Assembly (NCBI RefSeq): GCF_026000115.1
Contig: NZ_AP026867.1
Span: 4,583,716-4,647,715 of the forward strand
Length of the DNA: 64,000 bases
Direction of reading: 5' to 3'
From: Aureispira anguillae
GTDB lineage: Bacteria > Bacteroidota > Bacteroidia > Chitinophagales > Saprospiraceae
This document shows positions 9,456 through 19,098 of the stretch, piece after piece. The notes beneath the pieces were generated by a model, which searched no databases, was not told the DNA's origin, and saw only the letters and a list, made by a program, of their open reading frames with translations. Numbering within the stretch: position 1 is the first letter of the stretch; every line of letters starts with the position of its first letter. The translations under genes were made by a program, and so were the position numbers.

Positions 9456-9813
9456 CATTCTTGACAACTCGCAGGCTCAGGCAGCAACCACCTAAACCCA
9501 GCTATGCTAGCTCACATAAAGGCTAAGCCTACCAAGAATAAAGCCCGCATTAATAACAAAGCGAATCCTGAGGTAAATGCTAAAAAAGGGTAAGCTTTTA
9601 ACTACTTTTTAGCTTCGCTGCTACTTATCCCTTTAGTGCGCTATCGCTTATGAGGGAGTTCAGTCAAGTCGTATGTCCTGTATTTACAGGAACTAAGCAG
9701 ACGACTTACGACCCATAACTTATAAAAAAGTAGCAATAAGCAGACAAGATGTTTTCTATTCCAAACAAGTTGTCACCCCCCCTTTTTCAAAATATTATCA
9801 TGAATATCTACTC
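9456..9813. other. Intergenic patch of mixed composition
   Basis: A gene-free spacer that is visibly less AT-rich than its surroundings (9470-9720). It contains short words such as AGCTTCGCTGCTAC (about 9608) that recur in other spacers of the window, and an inverted repeat TCCTGTATTTACAGGA (9675-9690). No ORF supported. Confidence 0.45.
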
Positions 9814-10851
9814 TTAATCTTCATCTATTACATAATCTATCGTTCGAATTTTTGATATGTACTGAATAATTCGGTTCATAAAAGGAGCTGTGATGTGGTG
9901 GGCCAAAGAGGGTTTGTCAACCAATAAAATTTCATACATAACAAATTCCTCAACCATCTGATAATCCAAGCAAAGTCCAAAAGCATTCATTGCTGGATAA
10001 TTGCGTGTATCATCTTTTTTTAAATTGGTATAGGTCATATAGGTGCCTATCGTTGCTTCCATTTCCTGTTGAAATAAATAATCAGTGACTTCCTGTTGTT
10101 CTTTTATATACTGATAATCGCTGTCGTAATTCCACACAGCCTTATACATTCCATAAGTTAACCAAATCCCGTCTGCTGTTACCACTACGGTTTCTCCATC
10201 TTTATAAATATACATTAACGGCTCAAATCCCCAATTTCTAAAATAAGTACGAGCATGTGAATCGTAAACCTCAACCAATCGCTTAATCAAACGAGGGTGA
10301 TTTCGGTTGTAGATATGTGCCAATGTAAAAGTGTACAAGGCTGTATCTATCCTCCCCTGTTGAAGAAAAATTTCTGCCGAAAGCCAACGCGCCAAATAAT
10401 CAATAGGATTCAATTCAATTGCTTTGTTTAACCATTTTAAAGCTTTATCATATTCTTTTTCTTCATAATAACTCTCTCCTATAAAAGTATGAATTTGTGC
10501 ATTTTGGGGGCTTTTTTTTAGTATTTTTTGATAAAACTTACGTGCTTTTTCGTATTTTGGATGTTCTATATTAATCAATTCTAACGCCATCAATTTCCAT
10601 TCTGCCTCTTGGGCAGATTCAGTATCTTTATATTCAAATTGATGTTCTCGACCATTAATTGATTTAATATAGGTTCCATGAGACAATATAGTACGATTTT
10701 TGCGGGGAATATCTCCGTATAACTGTTCTAATTCATATTGAGTTGGTGATGCCTCCATAAAAGTTAAAATCTCTAATGGAGTTGACAAATGAACTTGCGC
10801 AACACTAACATTAAATAAGAATAAGAAAATTGCAAATAAAGATGATTTCAC
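9814..10851 (-). CDS. Exported TPR-repeat protein of unknown function
   Basis: A 345-residue protein starting at a GTG codon; no ATG exists upstream in frame before a stop, and the GTG start yields a good signal peptide (KSSLFAIFLFLFNVSVAQ). Residues about 95-190 hold two to three tetratricopeptide motifs (AEWKLMALELIN..., AQIHTFIGESYYEEKEYDKAL, ALKWLNKAIELNPID, ALYTFTLAHIYNRNHP). The C-terminal 150 residues have no recognisable domain and are rich in Tyr and acidic residues. TPRs usually bind other proteins, so it may be a periplasmic scaffold. It stands alone and no terminator is evident; its neighbours give no functional hint. Confidence 0.75.
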   Translation of the reverse strand: MKSSLFAIFLFLFNVSVAQVHLSTPLEILTFMEASPTQYELEQLYGDIPRKNRTILSHGTYIKSINGREHQFEYKDTESAQEAEWKLMALELINIEHPKYEKARKFYQKILKKSPQNAQIHTFIGESYYEEKEYDKALKWLNKAIELNPIDYLARWLSAEIFLQQGRIDTALYTFTLAHIYNRNHPRLIKRLVEVYDSHARTYFRNWGFEPLMYIYKDGETVVVTADGIWLTYGMYKAVWNYDSDYQYIKEQQEVTDYLFQQEMEATIGTYMTYTNLKKDDTRNYPAMNAFGLCLDYQMVEEFVMYEILLVDKPSLAHHITAPFMNRIIQYISKIRTIDYVIDED

Positions 10852-11468
10852 GTAGCTTGAAAGATAATAAATGATATTAAAATTGCTATTTAATAGATTT
10901 TAAGTAAACGGGCATAAAAAAGTATGGGTAAAAAAACACCTATTTTTTAGTGCTAATCAAAGACAAAACTTTTTGATGAAGAGTAGTGCAAAAAGCGTTG
11001 TTTTTTCCTATAAATCATTGTGAACGGTTACTTATGATACTAAAAGTATGCTAAAATGTATAGTTTAGTTAATTAATACCCTGCTAATTTTATATTTCTT
11101 TGATAAAAAACATAAAAACGAACCTTGCATCAAACTGATAATCAATTTTTTAACATTTTAACCACCCCCAATACCTATTATTAATTATCAACTGGTAAGC
11201 ACTTCTGCAATAATGTTAATACAATTCCCTGTGCTGCTAGGTTAGCTACTCGTTTACTTTGTTTAGCTCCGCTGCTACCACGTGAGTGTTACTCGTGAGC
11301 TCGGTTCTATGTGGTATCTAGCAAAGTACTATTAAACTGTTAATGAAATTGTTTAAAAATAGTACCGATTTTTAATTTTTTGAACGTATTTTGCAGTCTT
11401 TTAGTACACCAATACTACAAACTGCTCATTATAAAAATAAAATCTAATATAGAAATTAATTGAGTCTT
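10852..11468. other. Intergenic between divergent genes
   Basis: No ORF supported in about 600 nt. The part at 11220-11330 is of mixed composition, carries AGCTCCGCTGCTAC, an inverted pair CACGTGAGTGTTACTCGTGAG (read from 11279) and the word GTGGTATCTAG, which is also found near 4050. Confidence 0.45.
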
Positions 11469-11906
11469 ATGGATGTTGATTTAGGTATAAATAAATTGGA
11501 ACAACTGTTATTTCCCTTGGGATATCAACAGGACTTAACCCAATCTAAGCCTATCTTTTGGAAAAGGATACACCAAAATGACTTGCGAAGTCCTTATGCC
11601 TTTAGTTTGGTGATTGTTACATTAGATGAATTTACTGTTTTTATTGAGGGGCTAAACGAACCTCGATTAAAACGTGCTATTGATGCTGGTATTATAGAAA
11701 TTAATTCTCCAGAAGATGTCGAAGCACTCAAAGAAATTGTGTTTGAAACGACCTTAGATAACCAACAAAAATTGGAAACGGTTCTGCCCTTCTTTGAGGA
11801 ACAATTAAATACCATTGAATCAGAACCGATTTATACCAAAGCTTACAAACGAGCTTTAGCCAACATTGAGCTATTGATTGAAGCAGCCAATGAAGTTGAA
11901 TATTAA
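11469..11906 (+). CDS. Conserved-looking cytoplasmic protein of unknown function
   Basis: About 145 residues from the ATG at 11469; a TTG nine bases upstream (11460) could add three residues. No signal peptide or membrane segment. The protein is acidic with a mixed alpha/beta pattern (LGINKLEQLLFPLGYQ at the start, a beta-like stretch SLVIVTLDEFTVFIEG in the middle, long amphipathic helices after residue 70). I do not recognise a family. Its ordinary amino-acid use, good coding periodicity and separate position make it likely to be a real gene. The neighbours are unrelated. Confidence 0.65.
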   Translation: MDVDLGINKLEQLLFPLGYQQDLTQSKPIFWKRIHQNDLRSPYAFSLVIVTLDEFTVFIEGLNEPRLKRAIDAGIIEINSPEDVEALKEIVFETTLDNQQKLETVLPFFEEQLNTIESEPIYTKAYKRALANIELLIEAANEVEY

Positions 11907-12018
11907 GCAATTAAAAAAATTGCCTTCTATTTGTTTTTTTTCTAAATTTGCTTATTATTCGAAGCGTTAAACTTAAATTAAAAATAAAAAGAAACTTTTT
12001 AGTCCAAATCTTTGTATA

Positions 12019-12026
12019 TATATTTG
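12019..12026 (+). promoter_or_regulatory. Putative -7 box upstream of the 118-residue gene
   Basis: TATATTTG matches TAnnTTTG and ends 49 nt before the ATG at 12076, the same distance as other -7-like boxes in the window. No good -33 TTTG at the right spacing. Confidence 0.3.
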
Positions 12027-12075
12027 TATATTAAGATCATCTCTATAGTTTTAATCTTTTTTACCCAATCAAAAT

Positions 12076-12432
12076 ATGAAAATTCTTTTTGCCAAATACA
12101 TTTGTTTACCTATTGTATGTTTTACAAGTGGTTATTCTTATCTTTTCCTAAGTAATCAATCCTTGATGCTTCACAAAGATTTGGCAAAGAATGCACCTAA
12201 AGAAAAACGAGTAGTTATTCATAATCAGAAAAATAATTCTACTCAAGTTGTATTTATTGCTCCTCCTCAAGATACTGCCCAGCAAAAAGAAGAATATACC
12301 AATAAGGACAAAAATATACTTCCAGATGTAGAGTTTTTAAAATTCTTAATCGATAAAAGCACAGAAGGTATTCCTGTACTAAAGTTTGATGGTTTCTCGG
12401 CTGTTTTTGGACGAAATATACAAATCTTCTAA
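12076..12432 (+). CDS. Small membrane-anchored or exported protein of unknown function
   Basis: A 118-residue protein with one hydrophobic segment near the N-terminus (about residues 8-27, KYICLPIVCFTSGYSYLFL) that may act as signal or anchor. The rest is polar, with a short C-terminal part (EFLKFLIDKSTEGIPVLKFDGFSA) that looks folded. No family recognised. It has an ATG start, a possible promoter and a shared bidirectional terminator downstream, which supports expression as a single gene. Confidence 0.55.
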   Translation: MKILFAKYICLPIVCFTSGYSYLFLSNQSLMLHKDLAKNAPKEKRVVIHNQKNNSTQVVFIAPPQDTAQQKEEYTNKDKNILPDVEFLKFLIDKSTEGIPVLKFDGFSAVFGRNIQIF

Positions 12433-12623
12433 ACCAATGGTTCTATGAAGTTGTTAAAAAATGATCTTAACACCTACGATCCAACCATAGCAGCCATCGG
12501 ATCGGCAGCTATTTTTAGCCCCGTAGCTTCCAGCTACGAAACAAAAAACGAGCTTTGCCCGATAACTACTAGCTTTGATCTCGAAAATCAACAACATTTT
12601 TAAACAACTTCTATTATAAAAAG

Positions 12624-12660
12624 AATGGCATTCAATCTATTTTGATTGAATGCCATTTTT
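12624..12660. terminator. Bidirectional terminator between convergent genes
   Basis: A perfect 14-bp stem (12624-12637 with 12644-12657), loop TATTTT, followed by T on the plus strand and by TTCTTTTTAT on the minus strand. It lies between the gene ending at 12432 (+) and the one ending at 12691 (-). Confidence 0.88.
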
Positions 12661-12690
12661 AATGCAAAGAACATAGTTTTTGCTCCTTAC

Positions 12691-14712
12691 TTATTTTTGT
12701 ATGGTTATTTTTTGAACATCCCCTTCCACCGATAACCAATACATTCCATTTGCCCAAGTAGAGGTATTAAAAGTCAGCATTCTTTTATTGTTGCAATAAG
12801 TAGAGACTACTACCCGCCCTAAGGCATCCACTATCTGTATAGATGCTTTGCTATTGATGGTATTAGGAAGTTGAACATGAACTTGATCGCTTGCAGGATT
12901 AGGGTAAACAATCATTTTTTCATCTGGCGTTTGAATAGATAGTCCAGTTGTTGTTGTTGCCGTGATTTTCTGTACCATATTGGTCAGGCGATTTGTAAAC
13001 CAAATGTTTCCTTCTGGACCAATTTTTATTCCTGTCAAGCCAGCAGCACCCGTTGATAGTTTCCCCAAATACGTTGCAGGATTAGCACTAATATCATAGA
13101 TTCTGATGTCTCCATTGGCATAATCTCCAACAATTAAACGATCCCCAACCAAATCTATACCGCAAGGACGAACCAAACCTGTATCAATAACGGTTTCGGA
13201 TACTACATTTTCCATTTCAGAATATTCGACAACCGCTTCTATTGGAGTCAATGCTGCTTTGACATTCCCTGTATTCGTATTCATACGCAATACTCGGTCA
13301 TTGCCCGTATCTATAATATACAACCATCCATTCGATTTATTAAGAATAAGGTGACTTGGTACATCGCCATCTTTTGAAACCGTTACTTCTGTATAACGAC
13401 GAATAATAGCATCTCCATGATACGATTGTCCTGGTCCATGATCTTCTACAAAATCATAATAAACAATATTGCTAGAGTTTCCGTCAAATACCCAATAGGC
13501 ATTGTCCTTATGATGAGCGATCCCCATCCCATATGGTGTTTCGTGCAACATATCTAAGTGACTCCCATTTGTTCCAGGTCCCGCATTTTGTGCATAAATA
13601 GACATTTCACTAGACCAAAGCGTAGGGCCTGTAAATGGAGCTCCTCCATTGTGATTAGCATTATAAATTCCAGGTGAGCTGCCCCAGTTTCCATTGGTTC
13701 CAAATGCAAGTCCTGTTGGTAAAGACATAAAGTGCCAAGCATTGCCATCTCTTAGCCATTGGCTAGATTGTGTTGGTAGTCCTGCATCTGAAATAGTAAC
13801 GGTAGATCCTCCTGTATTTGAGGCATCTTCATTGATTACCCAAAGTTCTTTTCTACTCAAAATAGAATGAAAATCTAAATCGGTCGGTTTGTTAATTTGA
13901 TTGGCAGCAGTTGCTATCGTGCTATAAACAGGAGGCGCAGCTAAAAAATCATCTATAATATTAGGAATCGTCATTCCTTGATATACATTCAGTTGTTTGA
14001 TGGTTGTATCATTACTTGGAAATAAATCGGCATTGCCATTGTTGATGTCATTTACCCAAATCTTTAATGTTTGTGCTCCCGTATTTTGAGGCGTCCATAG
14101 CGTAGAAAATACAATAGGATATTCTGCTGCTGTGGGAATATTAAGCCCAGTAAACGATTCTGTAACAACAGGCTCCGTTCCAACTTGATAACTCATATTT
14201 AGAGCGGTAATAACAGTAGAACTTGTATTTTTTAGACTACTTTGTAGTGTTATTGTTTCATTCGATCCTAACACAGGAAATGGGCTTTTTATCGTTCCCA
14301 TCATAATATCATAGGTCAACAATGGAGCAAAAAAGGTACTTGATTCAGAGGCTCCAAAAGAACCTCCTGTTGCAACCGTAACTCCGTTAACAGTAACCGT
14401 ATAAGACCCCGTTCCTTCTGAACAACAAATCCCATCGCCATAGCTATCCAATATCGTAAAGATCACCTGACTCCCTGTCGGCACACAAATACTTTCATTA
14501 ATAGGGGTATTATTGTTGTTGGTATAAGGTCCTCCTGAAGCATAAATTGGTGTCCCCCCTACCCCTGTAAACCTCCAAGTTGTTTCAGAGCCAAAATTAT
14601 CTGGAACAAGATTCAATAAAATCTCTGTTTCCCCCGATTGGCATTGGGCATAAACAAATTGTACTGTCCCTAAAGCAAATAGAAACGCTAAACATAAACT
14701 AAAAAGTTTCAT
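12691..14712 (-). CDS. Secreted beta-propeller (NHL/SMP-30-like) protein with T9SS sorting domain
   Basis: A 673-residue protein. Signal peptide MKLFSLCLAFLFALGTVQFVYAQ, then a Cys-containing domain (about residues 25-130) with DSYGDGICC, closely similar to the one in the M43 protease at 1553-3688; then a CARDB-like beta-sandwich (about 135-245, SLKNTSSTVITALNMSYQV); then a propeller region (about 250-590) with NHL-type blades such as LHLILNKSNGWLYIIDTGNDRVLR-like segments, LTGIKIGPEGNIWFTNRL and a CGIDLVGDRLIVGDY blade; and a type A T9SS tail starting MIVYPNPASDQV. It should be a cell-surface or released protein; whether the propeller binds or hydrolyses something is unknown. It shares a terminator with the convergent small gene. 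Confidence 0.85.
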   Translation of the reverse strand: MKLFSLCLAFLFALGTVQFVYAQCQSGETEILLNLVPDNFGSETTWRFTGVGGTPIYASGGPYTNNNNTPINESICVPTGSQVIFTILDSYGDGICCSEGTGSYTVTVNGVTVATGGSFGASESSTFFAPLLTYDIMMGTIKSPFPVLGSNETITLQSSLKNTSSTVITALNMSYQVGTEPVVTESFTGLNIPTAAEYPIVFSTLWTPQNTGAQTLKIWVNDINNGNADLFPSNDTTIKQLNVYQGMTIPNIIDDFLAAPPVYSTIATAANQINKPTDLDFHSILSRKELWVINEDASNTGGSTVTISDAGLPTQSSQWLRDGNAWHFMSLPTGLAFGTNGNWGSSPGIYNANHNGGAPFTGPTLWSSEMSIYAQNAGPGTNGSHLDMLHETPYGMGIAHHKDNAYWVFDGNSSNIVYYDFVEDHGPGQSYHGDAIIRRYTEVTVSKDGDVPSHLILNKSNGWLYIIDTGNDRVLRMNTNTGNVKAALTPIEAVVEYSEMENVVSETVIDTGLVRPCGIDLVGDRLIVGDYANGDIRIYDISANPATYLGKLSTGAAGLTGIKIGPEGNIWFTNRLTNMVQKITATTTTGLSIQTPDEKMIVYPNPASDQVHVQLPNTINSKASIQIVDALGRVVVSTYCNNKRMLTFNTSTWANGMYWLSVEGDVQKITIQK

Positions 14713-15145
14713 AATTTATAAGTTATCAATTAAATAATAATAAATGGGGATGGTGCTTGACGGGATGTGTGCAAGATGAATATATTGTAATAAATCCATA
14801 AAGTCGACACAAAAAAAATCAATTATTTCAATTCTAACCTATTCCTATTTCACTTCCATCAACATCATTATTAAGTACATGGCAATCCAATACGCAAACG
14901 AACTCCATAACAATGAGTCACTTATGGGGTTTCACTTCGTTTATGCCACATTTTTTCTTTTTTTACTGTGAATGCTTGTTGAAGTTTTATAACTTAGTAG
15001 ACTGTACACTTAACAAGTTACACCTTTTACTGGATGCATCTGCTTAAGTGACAACCTAGCATTTGTATTTATAATTACTCCTCTATAGGCTGTCAATTTA
15101 TAGTGCCAATGCAATCACCTTATTTCTATTCAAAAAATAAAAACT
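14713..15145. other. Intergenic between divergent genes
   Basis: A 430-nt spacer between the propeller gene and deoD, AT-rich with no supported ORF other than out-of-frame shadows. No clear promoter pair seen. Confidence 0.45.
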
Positions 15146-15841
15146 ATGAGTTTACATATCGGAGCCAAGAAAGGAGATATAGCCGAAAAAGTATTATTGC
15201 CAGGCGACCCTCTTCGTGCAAAATGGGTAGCAGATACTTTCCTAGAAGATCCATTTTGCTACAATACCGTACGGGGAATGAATGGGTATACAGGAACCTA
15301 CAAAGGAAAACCTGTTTCTGTTCAAGGAACGGGCATGGGAATCCCCTCTACTTCTATTTATGTCAATGAATTAATCTCTTCTTATGGAGCCAAACAATTA
15401 ATTCGAATTGGCACAGCAGGTTCCTACCAAGCTGATTTAAAGGTAAGAGATGTTGTTCTAGCGATGTCGGCTTCTACTGATTCTGGCATCAACAAAAGGC
15501 GCTTTAATGGAATGGATTATGCTCCTACTGCCAATTTTGAGTTGTTTATGAATGCAGTGAAAGTTGCCGAATCCAAAGGAATTAACGTTAAGGCAGGAAA
15601 CATTCTTTCCGCAGATGAGTTTTATGCAGATAACTTTGAAGCCTACAAACACTGGGCTAAATTTGGGGTGCTTTGTGTTGAAATGGAAACGACAGCTTTA
15701 TATACTTTAGCGGCTAAATTTGGAGTTCAAGCACTTACCATTCTTACCATTTCTGATGAATTGGTAACTGGTATTGAATCAACCGCACAGGAACGACAAG
15801 AAACACTAAGTGAAATGGTTCAAATCGCATTAGAAATATAA
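15146..15841 (+). CDS. deoD: Purine-nucleoside phosphorylase, DeoD type
   Basis: A 231-residue protein of the normal DeoD length. It phosphorolyses purine (deoxy)nucleosides to base plus (deoxy)ribose 1-phosphate in purine salvage, in the cytoplasm, as a hexamer. Visible family features: [10 protein letters not shown] (residues 18-27) for phosphate binding, R43, the GTAGSYQ loop (89-95), the ribose and base binding VEMETTALY (178-186) and TISDEL with the catalytic Asp at 204. Length, start ([20 protein letters not shown]) and motifs agree with the family throughout. The gene stands alone, and is convergent with a secreted protein gene; a hairpin separates them. Confidence 0.97.
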   Translation: MSLHIGAKKGDIAEKVLLPGDPLRAKWVADTFLEDPFCYNTVRGMNGYTGTYKGKPVSVQGTGMGIPSTSIYVNELISSYGAKQLIRIGTAGSYQADLKVRDVVLAMSASTDSGINKRRFNGMDYAPTANFELFMNAVKVAESKGINVKAGNILSADEFYADNFEAYKHWAKFGVLCVEMETTALYTLAAKFGVQALTILTISDELVTGIESTAQERQETLSEMVQIALEI

Positions 15842-15866
15842 CCATTGTTTCTACTCCTTCTTATAA

Positions 15867-15920
15867 AACATAGGTCGCCCCCAACTCAGGTATATTCTAA
15901 AATCAGGGAGGACCTATGTT
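15867..15920. terminator. Hairpin between deoD and the convergent YopT-like gene
   Basis: A 10-bp stem (15867-15876 with 15911-15920), extended inward by C/G pairs after one mismatch, with a long loop. It lies between two stop codons. The T-runs are poor, so the terminator role is inferred from position. Confidence 0.5.
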
Positions 15921-15993
15921 AATTCATTGCTCTGTAATAAACTTAATCCTGCAAGCTAATTAGCAGCGGAGTATGAACAATCAATTCCCCTTA

Positions 15994-18144
15994 TTAATGG
16001 GCAACAATAAATTTCTCCTGTGTTTTCCCTCCTTCTTCATCAGGCAAAACAATATAGTAAAGACCACTCTGTAGGTTCGAAACATCAATTGATGTAGACA
16101 TATTTCCCCTATTAATAGATTGTTGCAACACCATTCTACCCATCGCATCGTAAATAAAATAAGCCGCTCCTGAACTAGCCCCCTCTACGCTTACGTTAAG
16201 GACGGAGTTGGTGGGATTGGGCATTAACCTTAGTGCAACAGCTTCTTTTACGGGTTGATCTACTAAAGCCATAACATGCCTTTCATTTGGATAAGCAGCC
16301 CTGCCATGCAATTCAATGTTTAGTACTTTTTGATCTTCACTAACATAAACCTTCATATACATTTGAGGAGTATAGCCTTGGACTCCATCTGCATCTACAT
16401 AACTAGAATAAGCCCCATTATTAAAATCAACTAAGGTTACTGTTGGGATATTGTTCCAACTATTGCTCCAATAAGGTCGATAATTGATTTGCTGTGCATT
16501 GTACCAACTAAAATCCAACTCATCTCCAGAATACCAAGTCGTTGGAGCCGTCCAATACATATCAATTTGCTGGAGAATACTACCATTGTGTTTTACCACT
16601 CCATTTCCATGATAATCAAAATCAATGGTCGTTCCTTGATGTAGATTGGGCCAAAGGTCCCATGCATTGTTTCCTAGTCGGACTCTTTTTTGTCCTATAT
16701 CATCATAGCTGGCATTTTTAAAGCGGATGGTTTCCAATTTGCTCAAATCCATTTTTTTAGTCCCCCACTTTTTCACTTCAATATACTCCCGTGCCCCCAA
16801 TCGATAAGATGAAATAATGGCATTGGCAGAGCCTCCATTGATCCCATCGGCATCCCTTACCTCTCGATACTGTGTATGAGCCGACTCCTTGTAGTTATCG
16901 ATTAAAACTTCTGTATTAAAAAGATTTCTTGGCTTATAAGTAATCGTACTATTTGACGTCCATGAGAAATCCATATTATCATGCTGGTCAAAGGCTCCTA
17001 CAGGGTTTCTTCCCTCATCCAAATCAATCGATTGCACCTCATATCCACCATAATAGTACTTATCCGCATTTTGATCGTAATCAAAAACCAGTTCATCTCC
17101 TGCTTCAAAATTTGGGAAGTAAACATCCGTAGTGTGTTTTAATAGAATCTGGATGCTCAAATCTTCGTAATTTACATTTTTAAATGTCAATTTTCGGGTG
17201 CAAAAGTCGAGTAGATTCAATAAATCAGACGACGCAGATCTTGAAGATGATGATCTAAAAGAAGAGGAAGTTGCCCCCATGCACAACTGGTAATTGGGAC
17301 TTGCTGCCAATGCAAGGTTGGTATGTACTCTAAGATTGGCAGGCATTTCAAAACGATTCATAGTGCTTGATACCCGATTGGATGCCCTATAGTATTCATT
17401 AAAAAATTGCTCGAACTGATCTAAATTATAGAAGAGTCCAAAACCAACATTGGAATCAAAAAAGATCAGATTGCCTGTAGGAGTCCTAAAAAGTGCAACC
17501 ATGTGCCCCGTAGCCAATTGATTGATAGAAGCTCGTGTTATCCTATTATACTCAAAGGCAATATTGGTAATGGTAACGGCACTAACAGGATGCAATTGGA
17601 AATGCCCTCTAATCCCACTCATGATTCGATCGATCGTTACCGTTAACTGATTTTGTATGTTTGGAGAATTCATTCCCTGTCCAGCTTGGTAATTGGGAAC
17701 AAGTTGACTCATTTCAGTAGGTAAAGTTCCTGGGTATAGACTAGAGGTTACCCCTTGCGCAGCAAAAAAAGTATTGACAGACTGACTTTGAAATGCCTGG
17801 TCTGCTTGTTGTTGCAAGGACATTATTTGATTCATTTCAGTTGTGCCATTGGTAGCTCCCTGAATAGACATCAGATGAATCACATCAACTGGACTCATAT
17901 TCCCACTAAAAGCAGTCGTCAAAAAATAAGTAGAAGACCCCACACAATAACCAGAAGGACAAGACTGTGACATACCTAATTGGTAACGTTGACTATAGGG
18001 CACAAAATAAGAAGCCCATTTCTTCATAATTTTATGATACTTGGGCTTAGAGACGGGTTGGCTGTTCGTCCATGGCGTACAGTAGCTATAGTTAGCCATT
18101 AAAATAGCCAACAATAAGGTTAAATAAACAAATAATTTTTTCAT
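15994..18144 (-). CDS. Secreted YopT-like (C58) cysteine protease-related protein with T9SS sorting domain
   Basis: A 716-residue protein. Signal peptide at residues 1-22. Residues about 60-250 resemble the YopT/AvrPphB peptidase fold: a Cys in SGYCVGSSTYFL (C67), then TGHMVAL with H214 and LIFFDSNVG with D230. The His-Asp distance of 16 equals that in Yersinia YopT, and the FFD-N-G-F pattern is the family's third motif. Then come two tandem modules of unknown fold (about 321-445 and 475-597), each with FKN-x-x-Y-x-D, FDY, QxID, DFSW, I-x-Y-x-P and V-x-DADG. The type A T9SS tail starts at about 637 (LRLMPNPTNSVLN). Family members cleave host GTPase or kinase targets when injected; here the protein would be exported by T9SS to the surface. 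The protease call is by motif only and the Cys assignment is less certain than His/Asp. Confidence 0.7.
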   Translation of the reverse strand: MKKLFVYLTLLLAILMANYSYCTPWTNSQPVSKPKYHKIMKKWASYFVPYSQRYQLGMSQSCPSGYCVGSSTYFLTTAFSGNMSPVDVIHLMSIQGATNGTTEMNQIMSLQQQADQAFQSQSVNTFFAAQGVTSSLYPGTLPTEMSQLVPNYQAGQGMNSPNIQNQLTVTIDRIMSGIRGHFQLHPVSAVTITNIAFEYNRITRASINQLATGHMVALFRTPTGNLIFFDSNVGFGLFYNLDQFEQFFNEYYRASNRVSSTMNRFEMPANLRVHTNLALAASPNYQLCMGATSSSFRSSSSRSASSDLLNLLDFCTRKLTFKNVNYEDLSIQILLKHTTDVYFPNFEAGDELVFDYDQNADKYYYGGYEVQSIDLDEGRNPVGAFDQHDNMDFSWTSNSTITYKPRNLFNTEVLIDNYKESAHTQYREVRDADGINGGSANAIISSYRLGAREYIEVKKWGTKKMDLSKLETIRFKNASYDDIGQKRVRLGNNAWDLWPNLHQGTTIDFDYHGNGVVKHNGSILQQIDMYWTAPTTWYSGDELDFSWYNAQQINYRPYWSNSWNNIPTVTLVDFNNGAYSSYVDADGVQGYTPQMYMKVYVSEDQKVLNIELHGRAAYPNERHVMALVDQPVKEAVALRLMPNPTNSVLNVSVEGASSGAAYFIYDAMGRMVLQQSINRGNMSTSIDVSNLQSGLYYIVLPDEEGGKTQEKFIVAH

Positions 18145-19037
18145 TTGGATAATGGTTTTAAATGTTAAAAAATTGAAGTAGCCTTAAATAATAGCTGCTT
18201 CAGGCCATCAATAATTGGGTATTGATTGTATAAATAATATCTTTTTTTGTCCTTATCACAGGACATAGCTTGCCCACTATTACTCCTTTGAAGACTAATA
18301 GAATCGATAATCATTCTGTCTTTTTTAGCTGAACGAAAGTTTTATTTTTTAATGGTTTATCACCACAAATCCTCAGGCTATATGCTTAGTTTTTAATGTT
18401 ATATTTAGACAAACCTTTCCCGTTTCTAAATCTTGTAGATTTAGATTCTAGCTTTTGAGCGCTATAGCTATCAAGGCTTTAAAACAAGCCTTTAGGCTAT
18501 ACGCATATGTATATTGTTTTTTATTAGCCTGCTTTATTATTTTTTATTTTAGTGCCTCTTCTTCTTTCCTAGAAAGAATAGGGCAAACGCTCTCCTTTTG
18601 ATCAATAGCAAATTATACCTTGATCAATTAAAAGGCAACCATTACAATGGTAATGAACGCACCTTATAACTCCATATCCCTCTTAAGGATAAGGAAGCTA
18701 CCATACTTTTTAACATTTATTATTTTAATACTACGTGGTTTTCAACGGAGTAATGTTATTTATGAGGATAAGTATAATGGGAGTATACTTTTATGGGATT
18801 TTCCCATCCTCTTAACTATTTGTATTAAACAAAGCAGCTTAAAAATATTATTTCTCATTTAAAATTATTCTTAAACAACTTTTTGGGATAAACATACAAT
18901 AAGGCAGGGCAATGATAGACAAAAGCTAATTAAAAACCAAAAAATTGGATATATTATTTACATTAAATCAATCATTTTCAAGCAATAACAAAAAGGCGAG
19001 CACTTTTTTGATAAGAGATGTATTGCTATTCATTTCT
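18145..19037. other. Long intergenic region, no gene supported
   Basis: About 890 nt between two minus-strand genes. It contains mixed-composition stretches (18360-18510, with several AGGCTATA/GGCTATAC words) and AT-rich parts. An open frame at 18647-18862 is hydrophobic and shows no convincing coding character. Confidence 0.45.
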
Positions 19038-19079
19038 AAAAAAACAGCTTACGAATTAAGTCATTTAATTCGTAAGCTG
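19038..19079 (-). terminator. Terminator of fumC
   Basis: A perfect 15-bp stem (19045-19059 with 19065-19079), 5-nt loop, followed on the minus strand by seven T (19044-19038). It begins 20 nt after the fumC stop. Confidence 0.92.
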
Positions 19080-19098
19080 AATGATCAGTAGTAGTTGA

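Noticed and set aside
15103-15369. Plus-strand open frame overlapping the start of deoD
   Set aside because: Another frame of a recognised enzyme gene; no support of its own.
18647-18862. 71-codon open frame in the long spacer between the YopT-like and fumC genes
   Set aside because: Hydrophobic residues follow from T-rich DNA, no separate promoter or terminator and no recognisable family; not convincing as a gene.
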